In this document: positions 1 through 6,772 of the stretch, one piece after another
Numbering within the stretch: the first letter of the stretch is position 1
How the letters are laid out: each line of letters starts with the position of its first letter
DNA from: Candidatus Dojkabacteria bacterium
GTDB taxonomy: Bacteria; Patescibacteriota; Dojkabacteria; GCA-002793355
NCBI GenBank assembly: GCA_027033525.1
Contig: JALVLD010000097.1
Coordinates: forward strand, 1-12,704
Length of the DNA: 12,704 bases
Reading direction: 5' to 3'
Program-made: the position numbers and the translations under genes
Notes under the pieces: generated by a model
The model's database searches: none
Seen by the model: the letters and a program-made list of their open reading frames with translations, nothing else
Told to the model about the DNA's origin: nothing

Positions 1-778
1 AAAATATACCATAACAATCTCCTAATAAAAGAGAAATCCCTTTGAACTTATGGTCGGTAGTATCCATTATAATAGCATCTGCACCTAATCCTAATTCTTC
101 TAAAATTTTTCCCCCCAACATGTAGTTGTACTTGAATGCATATTTCTCTCTTCGCAACCAATCACTTACTACGACAACATTATCTTGATTTTGCAAAACA
201 ATAGTAAGCTCCTCTTTTGGCTTTTCGTTGACCGCCTTTAAAAAAAGACTACGATTAATATAAACTTCTCTAGCTTGGTTGCTATATTTATAAGCAAAAT
301 TGCCGAATAAATTAGTTGAAACACTTACGCTAAAGGGTACGTTGGGTACCCTTGATATATTTCCAAATAGACCATATAAAACTGCTTGCCTATGTAAGAG
401 TTCCCTGAAGATCAATTCGGAGGGATCAAACTCCTTAATTCTTTGCTCTAAATTATGAACATCCAACCCGCCTACTCGTGGATCCTGAAAATTGTCAGCT
501 TTTAGCCATTTTAAATACTCCTTTTGCAACCCTTTATTTATATCGGCATGCAAAATTAGTACATAAAACATATGCGATGCTCTTTTGCCATAAACTTTAG
601 GACTTATAAAACCATACTTATTTACTATCTCAACAAGCTTTTCTGTATTACGACGAATAACATTTGTATAAAGAAGCTCTACATCTTCATATGCTGTCCA
701 AGCAGCTTGATCGTAAATGTAGAGATCCTCTAAAAGTAGCTTAAGCTTTTCAAAACTGGCTGCCGTATCTTTTGCCAT
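1..778 (-). CDS. Unknown protein, C-terminus cut off by window edge; N-terminal part DUF6624-like
   Basis: The frame is open from an ATG at 778 to the left edge (259 codons, no stop), so the C-terminus is missing. No signal peptide or membrane segment is visible, so a cytoplasmic protein is likely. Residues 46-92 carry a YGF...VYGKRA...LILHADINKGLQKEYL pattern and residues 124-140 a RELLHRQAVLYGLFGN pattern. These recall the (YG.P..VG..A..HAD...Q...L) and (DR....Q.YG) signatures I associate with DUF6624, a family of unknown function; this is recall, not a search. The region after residue 150 is a mixed alpha/beta sequence I do not recognise. The ATG lies 8 bases after the stop of the upstream glycosyltransferase, so it is probably the last visible gene of the surface-glycan operon. 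There is no Shine-Dalgarno before the start. The gene is real with good confidence; the family is weakly supported. Confidence 0.8.
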   Translation of the reverse strand, partial: MAKDTAASFEKLKLLLEDLYIYDQAAWTAYEDVELLYTNVIRRNTEKLVEIVNKYGFISPKVYGKRASHMFYVLILHADINKGLQKEYLKWLKADNFQDPRVGGLDVHNLEQRIKEFDPSELIFRELLHRQAVLYGLFGNISRVPNVPFSVSVSTNLFGNFAYKYSNQAREVYINRSLFLKAVNEKPKEELTIVLQNQDNVVVVSDWLRREKYAFKYNYMLGGKILEELGLGADAIIMDTTDHKFKGISLLLGDCYGIF

Positions 779-786
779 TTATGTTG

Positions 787-2034
787 CTATTTAACTAGAC
801 TAGAAAATAACTTTGCAAAATACTTATCTAAGTTTTCTTCAAACAAATACCTTTCCCGCAACTCTTTGTATTTATTTGCTACTGACTGTCTATAGGCTTT
901 GTTAGTCAGTATTTTTATTGTAATTTTTGCAAGTCCCTCAGGAGTATCCCCCCAGTCTAGCTCCTTAAGCATTCCCTCTGGGATTCCTTTAACTGCTTCA
1001 TAATTGGCGACTATTGGCTTTAGTTCATAAATACTCCTTAGAATCTTAACCTTCACACCACTACCTCCTCTTACCACATTTAAAACACCACAGGCTTCAT
1101 TTAAATATTTCTCCGAATTCTCCACCTCTCCTACAAAAATTACCCCTTTTACTCTAGCCAACTCTTTTGTAAAATCCGAGGAAGCCCCACGGCCGCCTAC
1201 ATATAATTTAGCCTGTGGCACCCTCTTTAGAACCAATGGCCATACCTTTTTAATATAAAATCTAATCCCTGCTATGTTCGGAAACCAATTTAATGTTGCT
1301 AATACCCTTATATTTCTACTTCCTTTATTACAATCAGTAAATGTTTTTTCTGTCACTTTATAAAAAGCTGGAGGAAATGTATCAACGGTAGCAACCCTAT
1401 ATTTACTCTTATAAAAACTAGTATCCTCCTCACTTATACTGCTTACCCAATCGAATGCTTCGGTCAATAGAAAGCGTTCTAATTTCTTATAAATAAAACT
1501 ATCAATGTACCCCAACGCGCCCAAAGGCCAACGCACAAAACGAGTGAATTGATGCTTCACAAAATCTCTCACTATGTTAGACTCTACATTATGAGAGATA
1601 TAAACTAACTTACTATTTTTTAAAAGCTCCCTATAGCTAGTGAACAACCTATAAGCTACCCCCAGTGCCAAATCTCTTTCAAAGAGAATTATATCATATC
1701 TATTTGTTTCTAATTGCTGCACAATTGTATTTATATACTCTTTAGAATTATCTCTCGCAAGGAAATACGAAGTCCGCTTAAGCCAGTAATACGGAACCCT
1801 AAAAATACTCTTATCTCTCCTCCATTTAACAATTCGTACTCCAGAAACACTAGGACTATCTAGCAAAAAATCCTTTCTAGTTAAAACCGGATAACGCCAA
1901 AGTCCAACGACATGCAAATCATCTACCACCCTTGCTATACTTCTAAGTATCGCAGCTCCAACTACCAAACCGCCCGTCCTAATGGGAAATGGCCACAAAC
2001 TATTAATTAAAAGGACTCTATGGCTCCGCTCCAT
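787..2034 (-). CDS. GT4-like glycosyltransferase (second of a tandem pair)
   Basis: This 415-residue protein has the two-domain GT-B layout. The N-terminal domain starts with strand RVLLINSLWPFP and a glycine pair (GG, 21-22) and has a HNVES motif at 148-152. The C-terminal donor domain has LNWFPNIAGI (248-257), VWPLVLKRVPQAKLYVGG (264-281) and GGSGVKVKILRSI (323-335). These match the GT4 branch whose usual signatures are W.PN..G...F and GSG.R.KILEAM. It should transfer a sugar from an activated donor to a glycan or lipid at the cytoplasmic face. The donor-domain glutamate usual in KILEAM is Arg here (R333), so donor binding or activity may differ. The ATG at 2034 lies inside the end of the upstream paralogue (17-base overlap), which implies translational coupling. 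No Shine-Dalgarno is seen. Donor and acceptor cannot be told. Confidence 0.9.
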   Translation of the reverse strand: MERSHRVLLINSLWPFPIRTGGLVVGAAILRSIARVVDDLHVVGLWRYPVLTRKDFLLDSPSVSGVRIVKWRRDKSIFRVPYYWLKRTSYFLARDNSKEYINTIVQQLETNRYDIILFERDLALGVAYRLFTSYRELLKNSKLVYISHNVESNIVRDFVKHQFTRFVRWPLGALGYIDSFIYKKLERFLLTEAFDWVSSISEEDTSFYKSKYRVATVDTFPPAFYKVTEKTFTDCNKGSRNIRVLATLNWFPNIAGIRFYIKKVWPLVLKRVPQAKLYVGGRGASSDFTKELARVKGVIFVGEVENSEKYLNEACGVLNVVRGGSGVKVKILRSIYELKPIVANYEAVKGIPEGMLKELDWGDTPEGLAKITIKILTNKAYRQSVANKYKELRERYLFEENLDKYFAKLFSSLVK

Positions 2035-3262
2035 TCTCGATGATATTTACCATAAATTTATCCAACACTTTTCTATCCATATGCTGCAAAAAATATTCAT
2101 ACAAATTTTGCCGCAACTTAAACCTCTTATTGGGAGACTTTAAAAGCTTTATAATCTCCTCAGCAAAAACATCAGGCTGATCACTGTGGGGGATTAAAGC
2201 CAAAAGATCACGGCTAAAACCATTTAAGCTCTTTGTCGTAGCGACTAAGGGGATTCCATACTGCAAAGCTCTAAGAACCTTTATTTTAAGCCCACTCCCA
2301 CTTAAAATAGGAGCAATCGATAATGCAGCGTCTGCATAAAAGCTATCAACTTCTTCTGGGGGTATATAGCCTAGCAACTCAATTCCAGAAATTTCCAACA
2401 GTTTACGGGCGACCCCTGGCGCGAATGATTTCCCTCCCAAAAGCAATTTAGCATCAGGCACCCTCCTTAAAACTAGAGGCCACACCTTTTTAGCAAACCA
2501 CAAAATTCCCTCAGCATTAGGATACCACTTAAAATTACTCAAAAGTTTTACATACGGTTTAAGCTTCCTCTCAGCAGCCAAACTCTTTACCGGCAAGGAT
2601 TTAGCCTCAAAGAATGCAGGCGGATATACTTGTACCTTTTCAACCCCCCAACTCCTAAATTTCTCGGCATCTGCTAATGATATGCTATACACATTATCGA
2701 ACATATTCAAAACCTGTTTTTCAAAGGACTTTGCAAACCAATACTCAATCCACAAAGGTGTTTTTAAAATCCTCTTAACGCCACTTTGCCCCTGCAGTAT
2801 AAAATCTTTTATTAGATCTGACTCCACATTATGTGCAAAGAATATAAGACGCGAAGCCTTTTGGCGAATGTGCGGGATAAAAACCAAAGGTACAGTCCTA
2901 TCTACTACGACTGTATCGTAATTATTTTGCTCTAACAACTCTAACAAGGCCTTCAAATATGCATCTGTAAAATCTCTATAAAAATAATACGACTTACCTT
3001 GCAACCAATATTTTATAATATGCCACTTAGGAGCTCGAGAAAACCTTACTAATCTTATTTGACTAGCTTTATAATGTGTGAGATTAGCTTTATGTGGATC
3101 AAATACAGGCTCCTGCACATATGCAACAATGTCTACATGATAATACTTATTTAAGGCCTCAAGAATTGCAATCGCTACATTCCTCCCGCCATCATTGTTT
3201 GGGTAAGGCCAAAAACTTGTCACAAACAAAATCCGTTTGTTTGATTTTTTACTCATAATCAC
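2018..3262 (-). CDS. GT4-like glycosyltransferase (first of a tandem pair)
   Basis: This 414-residue GT-B protein is clearly paralogous to its downstream neighbour: both share SFWPYP/SLWPFP, GG, HNVES (144-148 here), W.PN..GI and VWPLVLRRVPDAKL blocks. The donor domain has GYIPPEEV (298-305), APILSGSGLKIKVLRAL (317-333) and GIPLVAT (336-342), typical of GT4 enzymes that build surface polysaccharide. As in the partner, the usual Glu of LEAM is Arg (R331). The likely role is adding a sugar to a surface glycan in the cytoplasm; the substrate is unknown. The start could be GTG at 3262 or ATG at 3256 (third codon). GTG is kept because a -10-like TATGAT (3268-3273) ends 5 bases before it. The gene follows the sortase stop by 13 bases in the same operon and overlaps the next gene by 17 bases. 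Confidence 0.9.
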   Translation of the reverse strand: MIMSKKSNKRILFVTSFWPYPNNDGGRNVAIAILEALNKYYHVDIVAYVQEPVFDPHKANLTHYKASQIRLVRFSRAPKWHIIKYWLQGKSYYFYRDFTDAYLKALLELLEQNNYDTVVVDRTVPLVFIPHIRQKASRLIFFAHNVESDLIKDFILQGQSGVKRILKTPLWIEYWFAKSFEKQVLNMFDNVYSISLADAEKFRSWGVEKVQVYPPAFFEAKSLPVKSLAAERKLKPYVKLLSNFKWYPNAEGILWFAKKVWPLVLRRVPDAKLLLGGKSFAPGVARKLLEISGIELLGYIPPEEVDSFYADAALSIAPILSGSGLKIKVLRALQYGIPLVATTKSLNGFSRDLLALIPHSDQPDVFAEEIIKLLKSPNKRFKLRQNLYEYFLQHMDRKVLDKFMVNIIENGAEP

Positions 3263-3267
3263 ATTTT

Positions 3268-3273
3268 ATCATA
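3268..3273 (-). promoter_or_regulatory. Possible internal -10 element before the first glycosyltransferase
   Basis: TATGAT on the minus strand (5 of 6 to TATAAT) ends 5 bases before the GTG start at 3262, the spacing expected for a leaderless transcript. No good -35 is seen, and the gene can also be read through from the sortase. Confidence 0.3.
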
Positions 3274-3275
3274 AA

Positions 3276-3968
3276 TCAGAAGAGATTTTCTTTAAACTCA
3301 GACTGCCTCACAGGCTTAGCTATTACAACCAATCGTGCCTTACTTGTCCAAACTGGATGGCAGGTAATCAAAGTTAACTGATTGCTTGAATTTAAGAGTA
3401 AACTTACTTCATCTACGGCTACAATCCTTTTTGATATAACCACGAATTGCCATTCTCCCAATCTATTCTTTAATAGGATTCTATCTCCCAGCTTTACCTT
3501 ATCTAAATTAAAAAAGGTATCTTGAGCAGGAGGCAGTTTTAAGTACCTATGCCCAACGATCACAATGTTCCCACCATGCTTAATATCACCTGTACCCGGA
3601 TAATGCCAAAAACCTAAATCCATAGCCTTCTCGTCCGCACCATCTACCACCTGCCCTCTTATGTGTACACTTGGTATCTCTAAATAAGTTTCATACTTGC
3701 TAAAAACTGGCTCAGCCTTAGTTTTTTCTCTAAAACTAGGCAAAGATGAAGCAACGTAATGGCTATTCCTTAACTTATAGGGCGGTATCAAAATCATAAG
3801 GGAATTAAACACTATCGGGCCAGGAGTTAACTTGTTACGTAACTCAAGCGCTTCGATTTTTATAAAAGGCCAGCTCGTATATAAAGCATAGAGTATTACT
3901 CCTACTGCAAAGACTAAATTTAGCCGTCTAATAAATTTATACATCGCTTGCCAACTTTTTTTAGACAT
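3276..3968 (-). CDS. Sortase, class E-like transpeptidase
   Basis: This is a membrane-anchored cysteine transpeptidase that cuts a C-terminal sorting motif and joins the protein to the envelope. The 230 residues fit the family. There is a basic N-terminus and a membrane segment at about 17-36, followed by the sortase barrel. The catalytic set is present: His140 in VGHR, Cys203 in LTLITC, and Arg212 in KARLVV. The TLITCHP...ARLVVIAKP end resembles class E (TLTTC.P...RLIV) more than class A. It heads the operon with two glycosyltransferases and faces the Ig protein, whose tail looks like a sorting signal. The annotated ATG at 3968 lies only 3 bases after a perfect extended -10 (3972-3980), so transcription would begin inside the frame. 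Met9 (ATG at 3944) is then a likely alternative start, giving 222 residues and keeping the membrane segment. Confidence 0.92.
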   Translation of the reverse strand: MSKKSWQAMYKFIRRLNLVFAVGVILYALYTSWPFIKIEALELRNKLTPGPIVFNSLMILIPPYKLRNSHYVASSLPSFREKTKAEPVFSKYETYLEIPSVHIRGQVVDGADEKAMDLGFWHYPGTGDIKHGGNIVIVGHRYLKLPPAQDTFFNLDKVKLGDRILLKNRLGEWQFVVISKRIVAVDEVSLLLNSSNQLTLITCHPVWTSKARLVVIAKPVRQSEFKENLF

Positions 3969-3971
3969 AGT

Positions 3972-3980
3972 ATTATACCA
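3972..3980 (-). promoter_or_regulatory. Extended -10 promoter of the sortase operon
   Basis: TGG followed by TATAAT on the minus strand is a perfect extended -10 (TATAAT at 3972-3977). No -35 is visible at 17 bases, which extended -10 promoters tolerate. The predicted transcription start is near 3965, just past the upstream-most ATG and about 20 bases before Met9. Confidence 0.55.
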
Positions 3981-3989
3981 ATAATAATA

Positions 3990-3995
3990 TATTAT
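3990..3995 (+). promoter_or_regulatory. -10-like element for the Ig protein gene
   Basis: TATTAT on the plus strand ends 10 bases before the ATG at 4006, predicting a leader of only a few bases. No -35 match is seen. It lies back to back with the sortase -10 in a 37-base divergent gap, so the two genes may be controlled together. Confidence 0.35.
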
Positions 3996-4005
3996 CTGGC
4001 TTATT

Positions 4006-4851
4006 ATGTCTGCAGAGGTAATACCTCCTAAAAGAACAAATTATGTCGCCATATTATTAATGACCTTAGGGACGGTACTAATAATATGGGGACTATACAA
4101 ACTATACCTGCTTTATGGACCTACGTTAGAAACGAAGTCTATAAATGTGCCGGTATTAGAAAAGGATACTTTTTACAGTAACACCAACACAATAACATTA
4201 AATGGCGAAGCAGAACCCAACTCGCAAATTTTTATTAAAGAGGCAGGTCAAACTATAAAACAAGTAGATACAGATGAAACAGGTTTTTTCGCCGTAACAC
4301 TAGACTTAAAAGAAGGGACCCATAGGCTCACCTTGTACACTTACAAGATAAAAATCCTAAAATTAAAAAGTAAGCCCACCGACATAATAGTCAACGTGGA
4401 TAAAATACGCCCTGCACTCAAAAAATTGAAGTATCCCACAAAAGTAACAGGCTCAAAACTAAACTTAGCTGGTGACCTAACTGAACCCGCCAAGCTAGTA
4501 ATCCAAGCTGGAGACTCTCGTATCTGGGAAAAGAATATGCCTGCGGGTCATTTTAACATTGCAGTACCTTTAAAAAATTTAGAATCACCTCAGCTATATG
4601 TATACGCCATTGATAAAGCAGGGAATGTTAGCAAATCTCAAAAAATAAGCGTTGTACTAAATCGTGCTGTGTTATCAGAGCGTGCTAGAAGAGCCCCCAA
4701 TATATCAGCGAAGAAGCTACCCAACTCAGCAGGAGTAATAGACATAGCTGTGGCCTCACTGGCAAAAAACCTAAGTATGCTATACTTTCTAGCTCTAACA
4801 GCTATTGGCTACGGGGCTTCTTTATTTATTGTTAAAGCCATTAAATCCTAA
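4006..4851 (+). CDS. Membrane protein with two bacterial Ig-like domains and a candidate sortase signal (LPNSAG)
   Basis: This is a 281-residue surface protein. It has a basic N-terminus (PPKR), a membrane helix at about 13-31, then two beta-rich domains. The first (about 45-132) has the Big-type pattern LNGEAEPNSQIFIKEAG...VDTDETGFF. The second (about 137-217) has LNLAGDLTEPAKLVI and ends in YAIDKAGNVSKS, a common Ig-repeat ending. After a basic linker comes LPNSAG (238-243), a second hydrophobic helix (about 258-277) and the tail VKAIKS. Motif, helix and basic tail in this order resemble a sortase sorting signal, with LPNSA close to the LPNTA form known for some sortases. It diverges from the sortase by 37 bases. 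The Ig domains probably hold other envelope molecules or act as spacers. If the motif is not used, it is a two-pass membrane protein with an outside Ig region. No Shine-Dalgarno precedes the ATG. Confidence 0.88.
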   Translation: MSAEVIPPKRTNYVAILLMTLGTVLIIWGLYKLYLLYGPTLETKSINVPVLEKDTFYSNTNTITLNGEAEPNSQIFIKEAGQTIKQVDTDETGFFAVTLDLKEGTHRLTLYTYKIKILKLKSKPTDIIVNVDKIRPALKKLKYPTKVTGSKLNLAGDLTEPAKLVIQAGDSRIWEKNMPAGHFNIAVPLKNLESPQLYVYAIDKAGNVSKSQKISVVLNRAVLSERARRAPNISAKKLPNSAGVIDIAVASLAKNLSMLYFLALTAIGYGASLFIVKAIKS

Positions 4852-4902
4852 GAACTGCAAACGTATTAGAAAGACAAGAAAACAGGGATGGAAATAAAAA
4901 TA

Positions 4903-6312
4903 TTACATAATTTCTAAAATTTCAAAGATATTAGGGAAGAACGGCTCTTTTGTAACTGGAGTCTTGCCAACAATTAAAAATCTCTCACCGCGTAAGGCTA
5001 ATCCATTATCTTGTAATGCTTTAAGTAAAAAAGCAACAGCTTTATCGCGGTCACGTTTAATATCCTCTCGGTTTGCTGGAAGTGCGAAGGCCTTTCTGAC
5101 TCCTTTTAATACATTAAACCACTTTGCCCTTTGAGTGGTTTCTGTGAAAGCAAATATAGGTTGTGTTAAATTCCCTCTAGCAATCAATCTAACTGTGGTG
5201 CCTGATTTTGATACTACTACTATACCTGCTAATTCGTTTTTTAATTTAGAAGCTATCTCAATGGCAGCATTAGCAATAGCTATTGTGGAAACAGGTGCCA
5301 TGCCAGTATCAAATTTAATGTATTTATCTACATATTCATAAGCGAATCTAGCAGTTTCTGCCAGCACCCTGGTAGCTTCAACTGGGTGTTGACCTCCCGC
5401 TGTTTCACCTGAAAGCATTACTGCATCTGTGCCTAAAATTACTGCTGTCTCAATATCATTTATTTCCGCCCGAGTGGGATATGGATTTTTTACCATTGTT
5501 TCTAATAACTGCGTCGCTGTAATAACTGGCTTCCCTGCACTGCGTGCCTTTGCAATTAACTTACGCTCAACTACGGGCACATATTTTAATCCCAAGTCTA
5601 CTCCCAATCCTCCCCGAGCGACCATAATCCCATCTACAACTTCCAAAATCTCATCTATATTAGCTACTCCATCACGATCTTCTATTTTCGCAATCAAAGC
5701 CATCTTGTCCCCTATGACCTCTCGAATCTTTAAGGCACTTTTTTTGTTTTTGATAAAGCTTGCAGAAACCATATCCCAACCGGTGTTAAGACCGTGTAAT
5801 AAATTCTCCCGGTCCTTTGGGGTTAACACTTCTTCGCTATGAGTAATGCCAACCAAATTCAAAGCCTTTCCAGGCTTTATTTGTTCCCCATATACTACTT
5901 TTGTAAAAATCAATCCCTCGGCTTTATCTACTGAATCTACGACAAGTAAAACATCCCCATCGCCAACAACAATTTTATTCCCTTTTGTAAGTAGTTTGTA
6001 TATATAAGGATAATTATATGGGTATATACCATGCTCCGGTTTCGAACCTATACGGACTACATCGCCCGGTTTAACATTTATAGGTTGACTAAATTTATTT
6101 AACCTAATCTCTGGGCCCTTTACATCTACCATTAAACTTACTGAGCTTGAGAATTGACGTACAAGGGCTTTAACCCTATCTAATTCTGCTGTATCGGCAA
6201 ACGCACCATTAACCCTAGCTACCGTCATGCCCAACTCTACTAACTGCTTCATAATTGCAGGATCCCAAGTTGCAGGGCCAATTGTACATACAAGCTTTAT
6301 GTTAGAAAGCAT
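4903..6312 (-). CDS. pyk: Pyruvate kinase family protein with altered active site
   Basis: The 469-residue length and domain order (barrel, inserted B domain at about 71-162, C domain from about 340) match type I pyruvate kinase, the cytoplasmic glycolytic enzyme that makes ATP and pyruvate from PEP and ADP. Conserved blocks are VCTIGPA (8-14), DVKGPEIR (63-70), AKIEDRDG (208-215), GKPVITATQLLETM (260-273) and DAVMLSGETAGG (296-307). Two catalytic blocks are changed. The R.N.SHG motif reads RVNGAF (33-38), losing the Ser that binds potassium. ARGDLGVE reads ARGGLGVD (232-239), losing the Asp that is the second magnesium ligand; Glu211 and Gly235 keep the 24-residue spacing of E222 and D246 in E. 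coli PykF. So the fold is sure, but activity is open. The gene stands alone, convergent with the Ig gene. The ATG at 6312 has no Shine-Dalgarno. Confidence 0.9.
   Translation of the reverse strand: MLSNIKLVCTIGPATWDPAIMKQLVELGMTVARVNGAFADTAELDRVKALVRQFSSSVSLMVDVKGPEIRLNKFSQPINVKPGDVVRIGSKPEHGIYPYNYPYIYKLLTKGNKIVVGDGDVLLVVDSVDKAEGLIFTKVVYGEQIKPGKALNLVGITHSEEVLTPKDRENLLHGLNTGWDMVSASFIKNKKSALKIREVIGDKMALIAKIEDRDGVANIDEILEVVDGIMVARGGLGVDLGLKYVPVVERKLIAKARSAGKPVITATQLLETMVKNPYPTRAEINDIETAVILGTDAVMLSGETAGGQHPVEATRVLAETARFAYEYVDKYIKFDTGMAPVSTIAIANAAIEIASKLKNELAGIVVVSKSGTTVRLIARGNLTQPIFAFTETTQRAKWFNVLKGVRKAFALPANREDIKRDRDKAVAFLLKALQDNGLALRGERFLIVGKTPVTKEPFFPNIFEILEIM
5401..5416. other. parS-like 16-mer inside the pyruvate kinase gene
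   Basis: The 16 bases starting TGTTTCAC and ending CTGAAAGC match 13 of 16 positions of the bacterial parS consensus TGTTTCACGTGAAACA that ParB binds. A ParB-like gene lies about 2.3 kb away. However, the bases also encode the invariant SGETA block of pyruvate kinase, so chance is a serious alternative. Confidence 0.2.
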
Positions 6313-6348
6313 TATTTAAACCAAGTAAACTTAAACTGTCTTTAACAT

Positions 6349-6357
6349 ATAATAACA
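6349..6357 (-). promoter_or_regulatory. Candidate extended -10 promoter of the pyruvate kinase gene
   Basis: TGT followed by TATTAT on the minus strand (TATTAT at 6349-6354) lies 36 bases before the ATG at 6312, giving a leader of about 30 bases. No good -35 is seen. The rest of the 6313-6485 gap is AT-rich and holds nothing else I can name except a weak TAAAAT (6459-6464) before the tRNA genes. Confidence 0.35.
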
Positions 6358-6485
6358 CAAATACTAAAATCTGGGGAATAATTTATAAATTTATATTCTA
6401 ATCTTCTTTTTTGCAAAATTAAAAAATACTCATAGAGGTAAATGCATTTTATTTGAGGTAAAATATAGCACAACAAGCAACAAAA

Positions 6486-6572
6486 GGAGGGGTGCCGGAG
6501 TGGTTGAACGGGACGGTCTCGAAAACCGTTGTACCCATTAGGGTACCGAGGGTTCGAATCCCTCCCCCTCCG
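6486..6572 (+). tRNA. tRNA-Ser(CGA)
   Basis: This 87-base class II tRNA has acceptor GGAGGGG (6486-6492) pairing CCCCTCC (6565-6571) with discriminator G6572. The anticodon stem is ACGGT/ACCGT around loop CTCGAAA, giving anticodon CGA at 6520-6522. The long variable arm is GTACCC.../GGGTAC, and the T arm is GAGGG-TTCGAAT-CCCTC. No CCA is encoded. It reads UCG codons. tRNA-Arg follows after 2 bases, so they are very likely co-transcribed. Confidence 0.97.
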
Positions 6573-6574
6573 TA

Positions 6575-6646
6575 GCCCCCGTAGTTTAACGGATAAAACG
6601 CAGACCTCCGGAGTCTGTAATGCTGGTTCGAATCCAGCCGGGGGCG
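6575..6646 (+). tRNA. tRNA-Arg(CCG)
   Basis: This 72-base tRNA has acceptor GCCCCCG (6575-6581) pairing CGGGGGC (6639-6645) with discriminator G6646. The anticodon stem is CAGAC/GTCTG around CTCCGGA, giving anticodon CCG at 6608-6610. The T arm is GCTGG-TTCGAAT-CCAGC. No CCA is encoded. It reads CGG codons. Confidence 0.97.
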
Positions 6647-6683
6647 AACAAGATTGTAGACCGTCCATACCAACAAGAGAAAG

Positions 6684-6739
6684 GTGGCAAATAGGATGGG
6701 GCGGCGGCCTTCGGCCGCCGCCCCATATAAATCCTTGCC
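6684..6739 (+). repeat. GC-rich palindromic repeat, copy 1 (stem-loop)
   Basis: The core 6696-6726 is a perfect 14-bp inverted repeat with a TTC loop and a GGGGCGGCGGCC left arm. Outside it GGAT (6694-6697) can pair ATCC (6731-6734), and GGCAA (6686-6690) pairs TTGCC (6735-6739), so the whole unit forms one long imperfect hairpin. A second copy lies at 10027-10080 on the minus strand, sharing the core and the flanks GTGGCAAA and CCTTGC. It starts 37 bases after tRNA-Arg. There is no T-run directly after the stem, so it is not a classical intrinsic terminator, though it may still end or protect a transcript. Its GC content is far above its surroundings. Confidence 0.85.
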
Positions 6740-6772
6740 TTTTTATAAAAAACTCCTTACACTATTTGTAAC

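Noticed and set aside
4852..4902. Bidirectional terminator between the convergent Ig protein and pyruvate kinase genes
   Set aside because: No stem-loop of useful length is visible in these 51 bases.
5135..5842. Two plus-strand open frames opposite pyruvate kinase
   Set aside because: They lie fully antisense to a conserved protein and have no recognisable motif, so they are shadows of its codon use.
6696..6726. Rho-independent terminator
   Set aside because: The stem is strong but no T-run follows directly (ATATAAATCC follows), and the second copy also lacks one, so I report a structured repeat instead.
6342..6771. Three open frames on both strands across the tRNA-Ser/tRNA-Arg region
   Set aside because: They run through both tRNA genes and the palindrome, have no ribosome site, and resemble typical false translations of tRNA genes.
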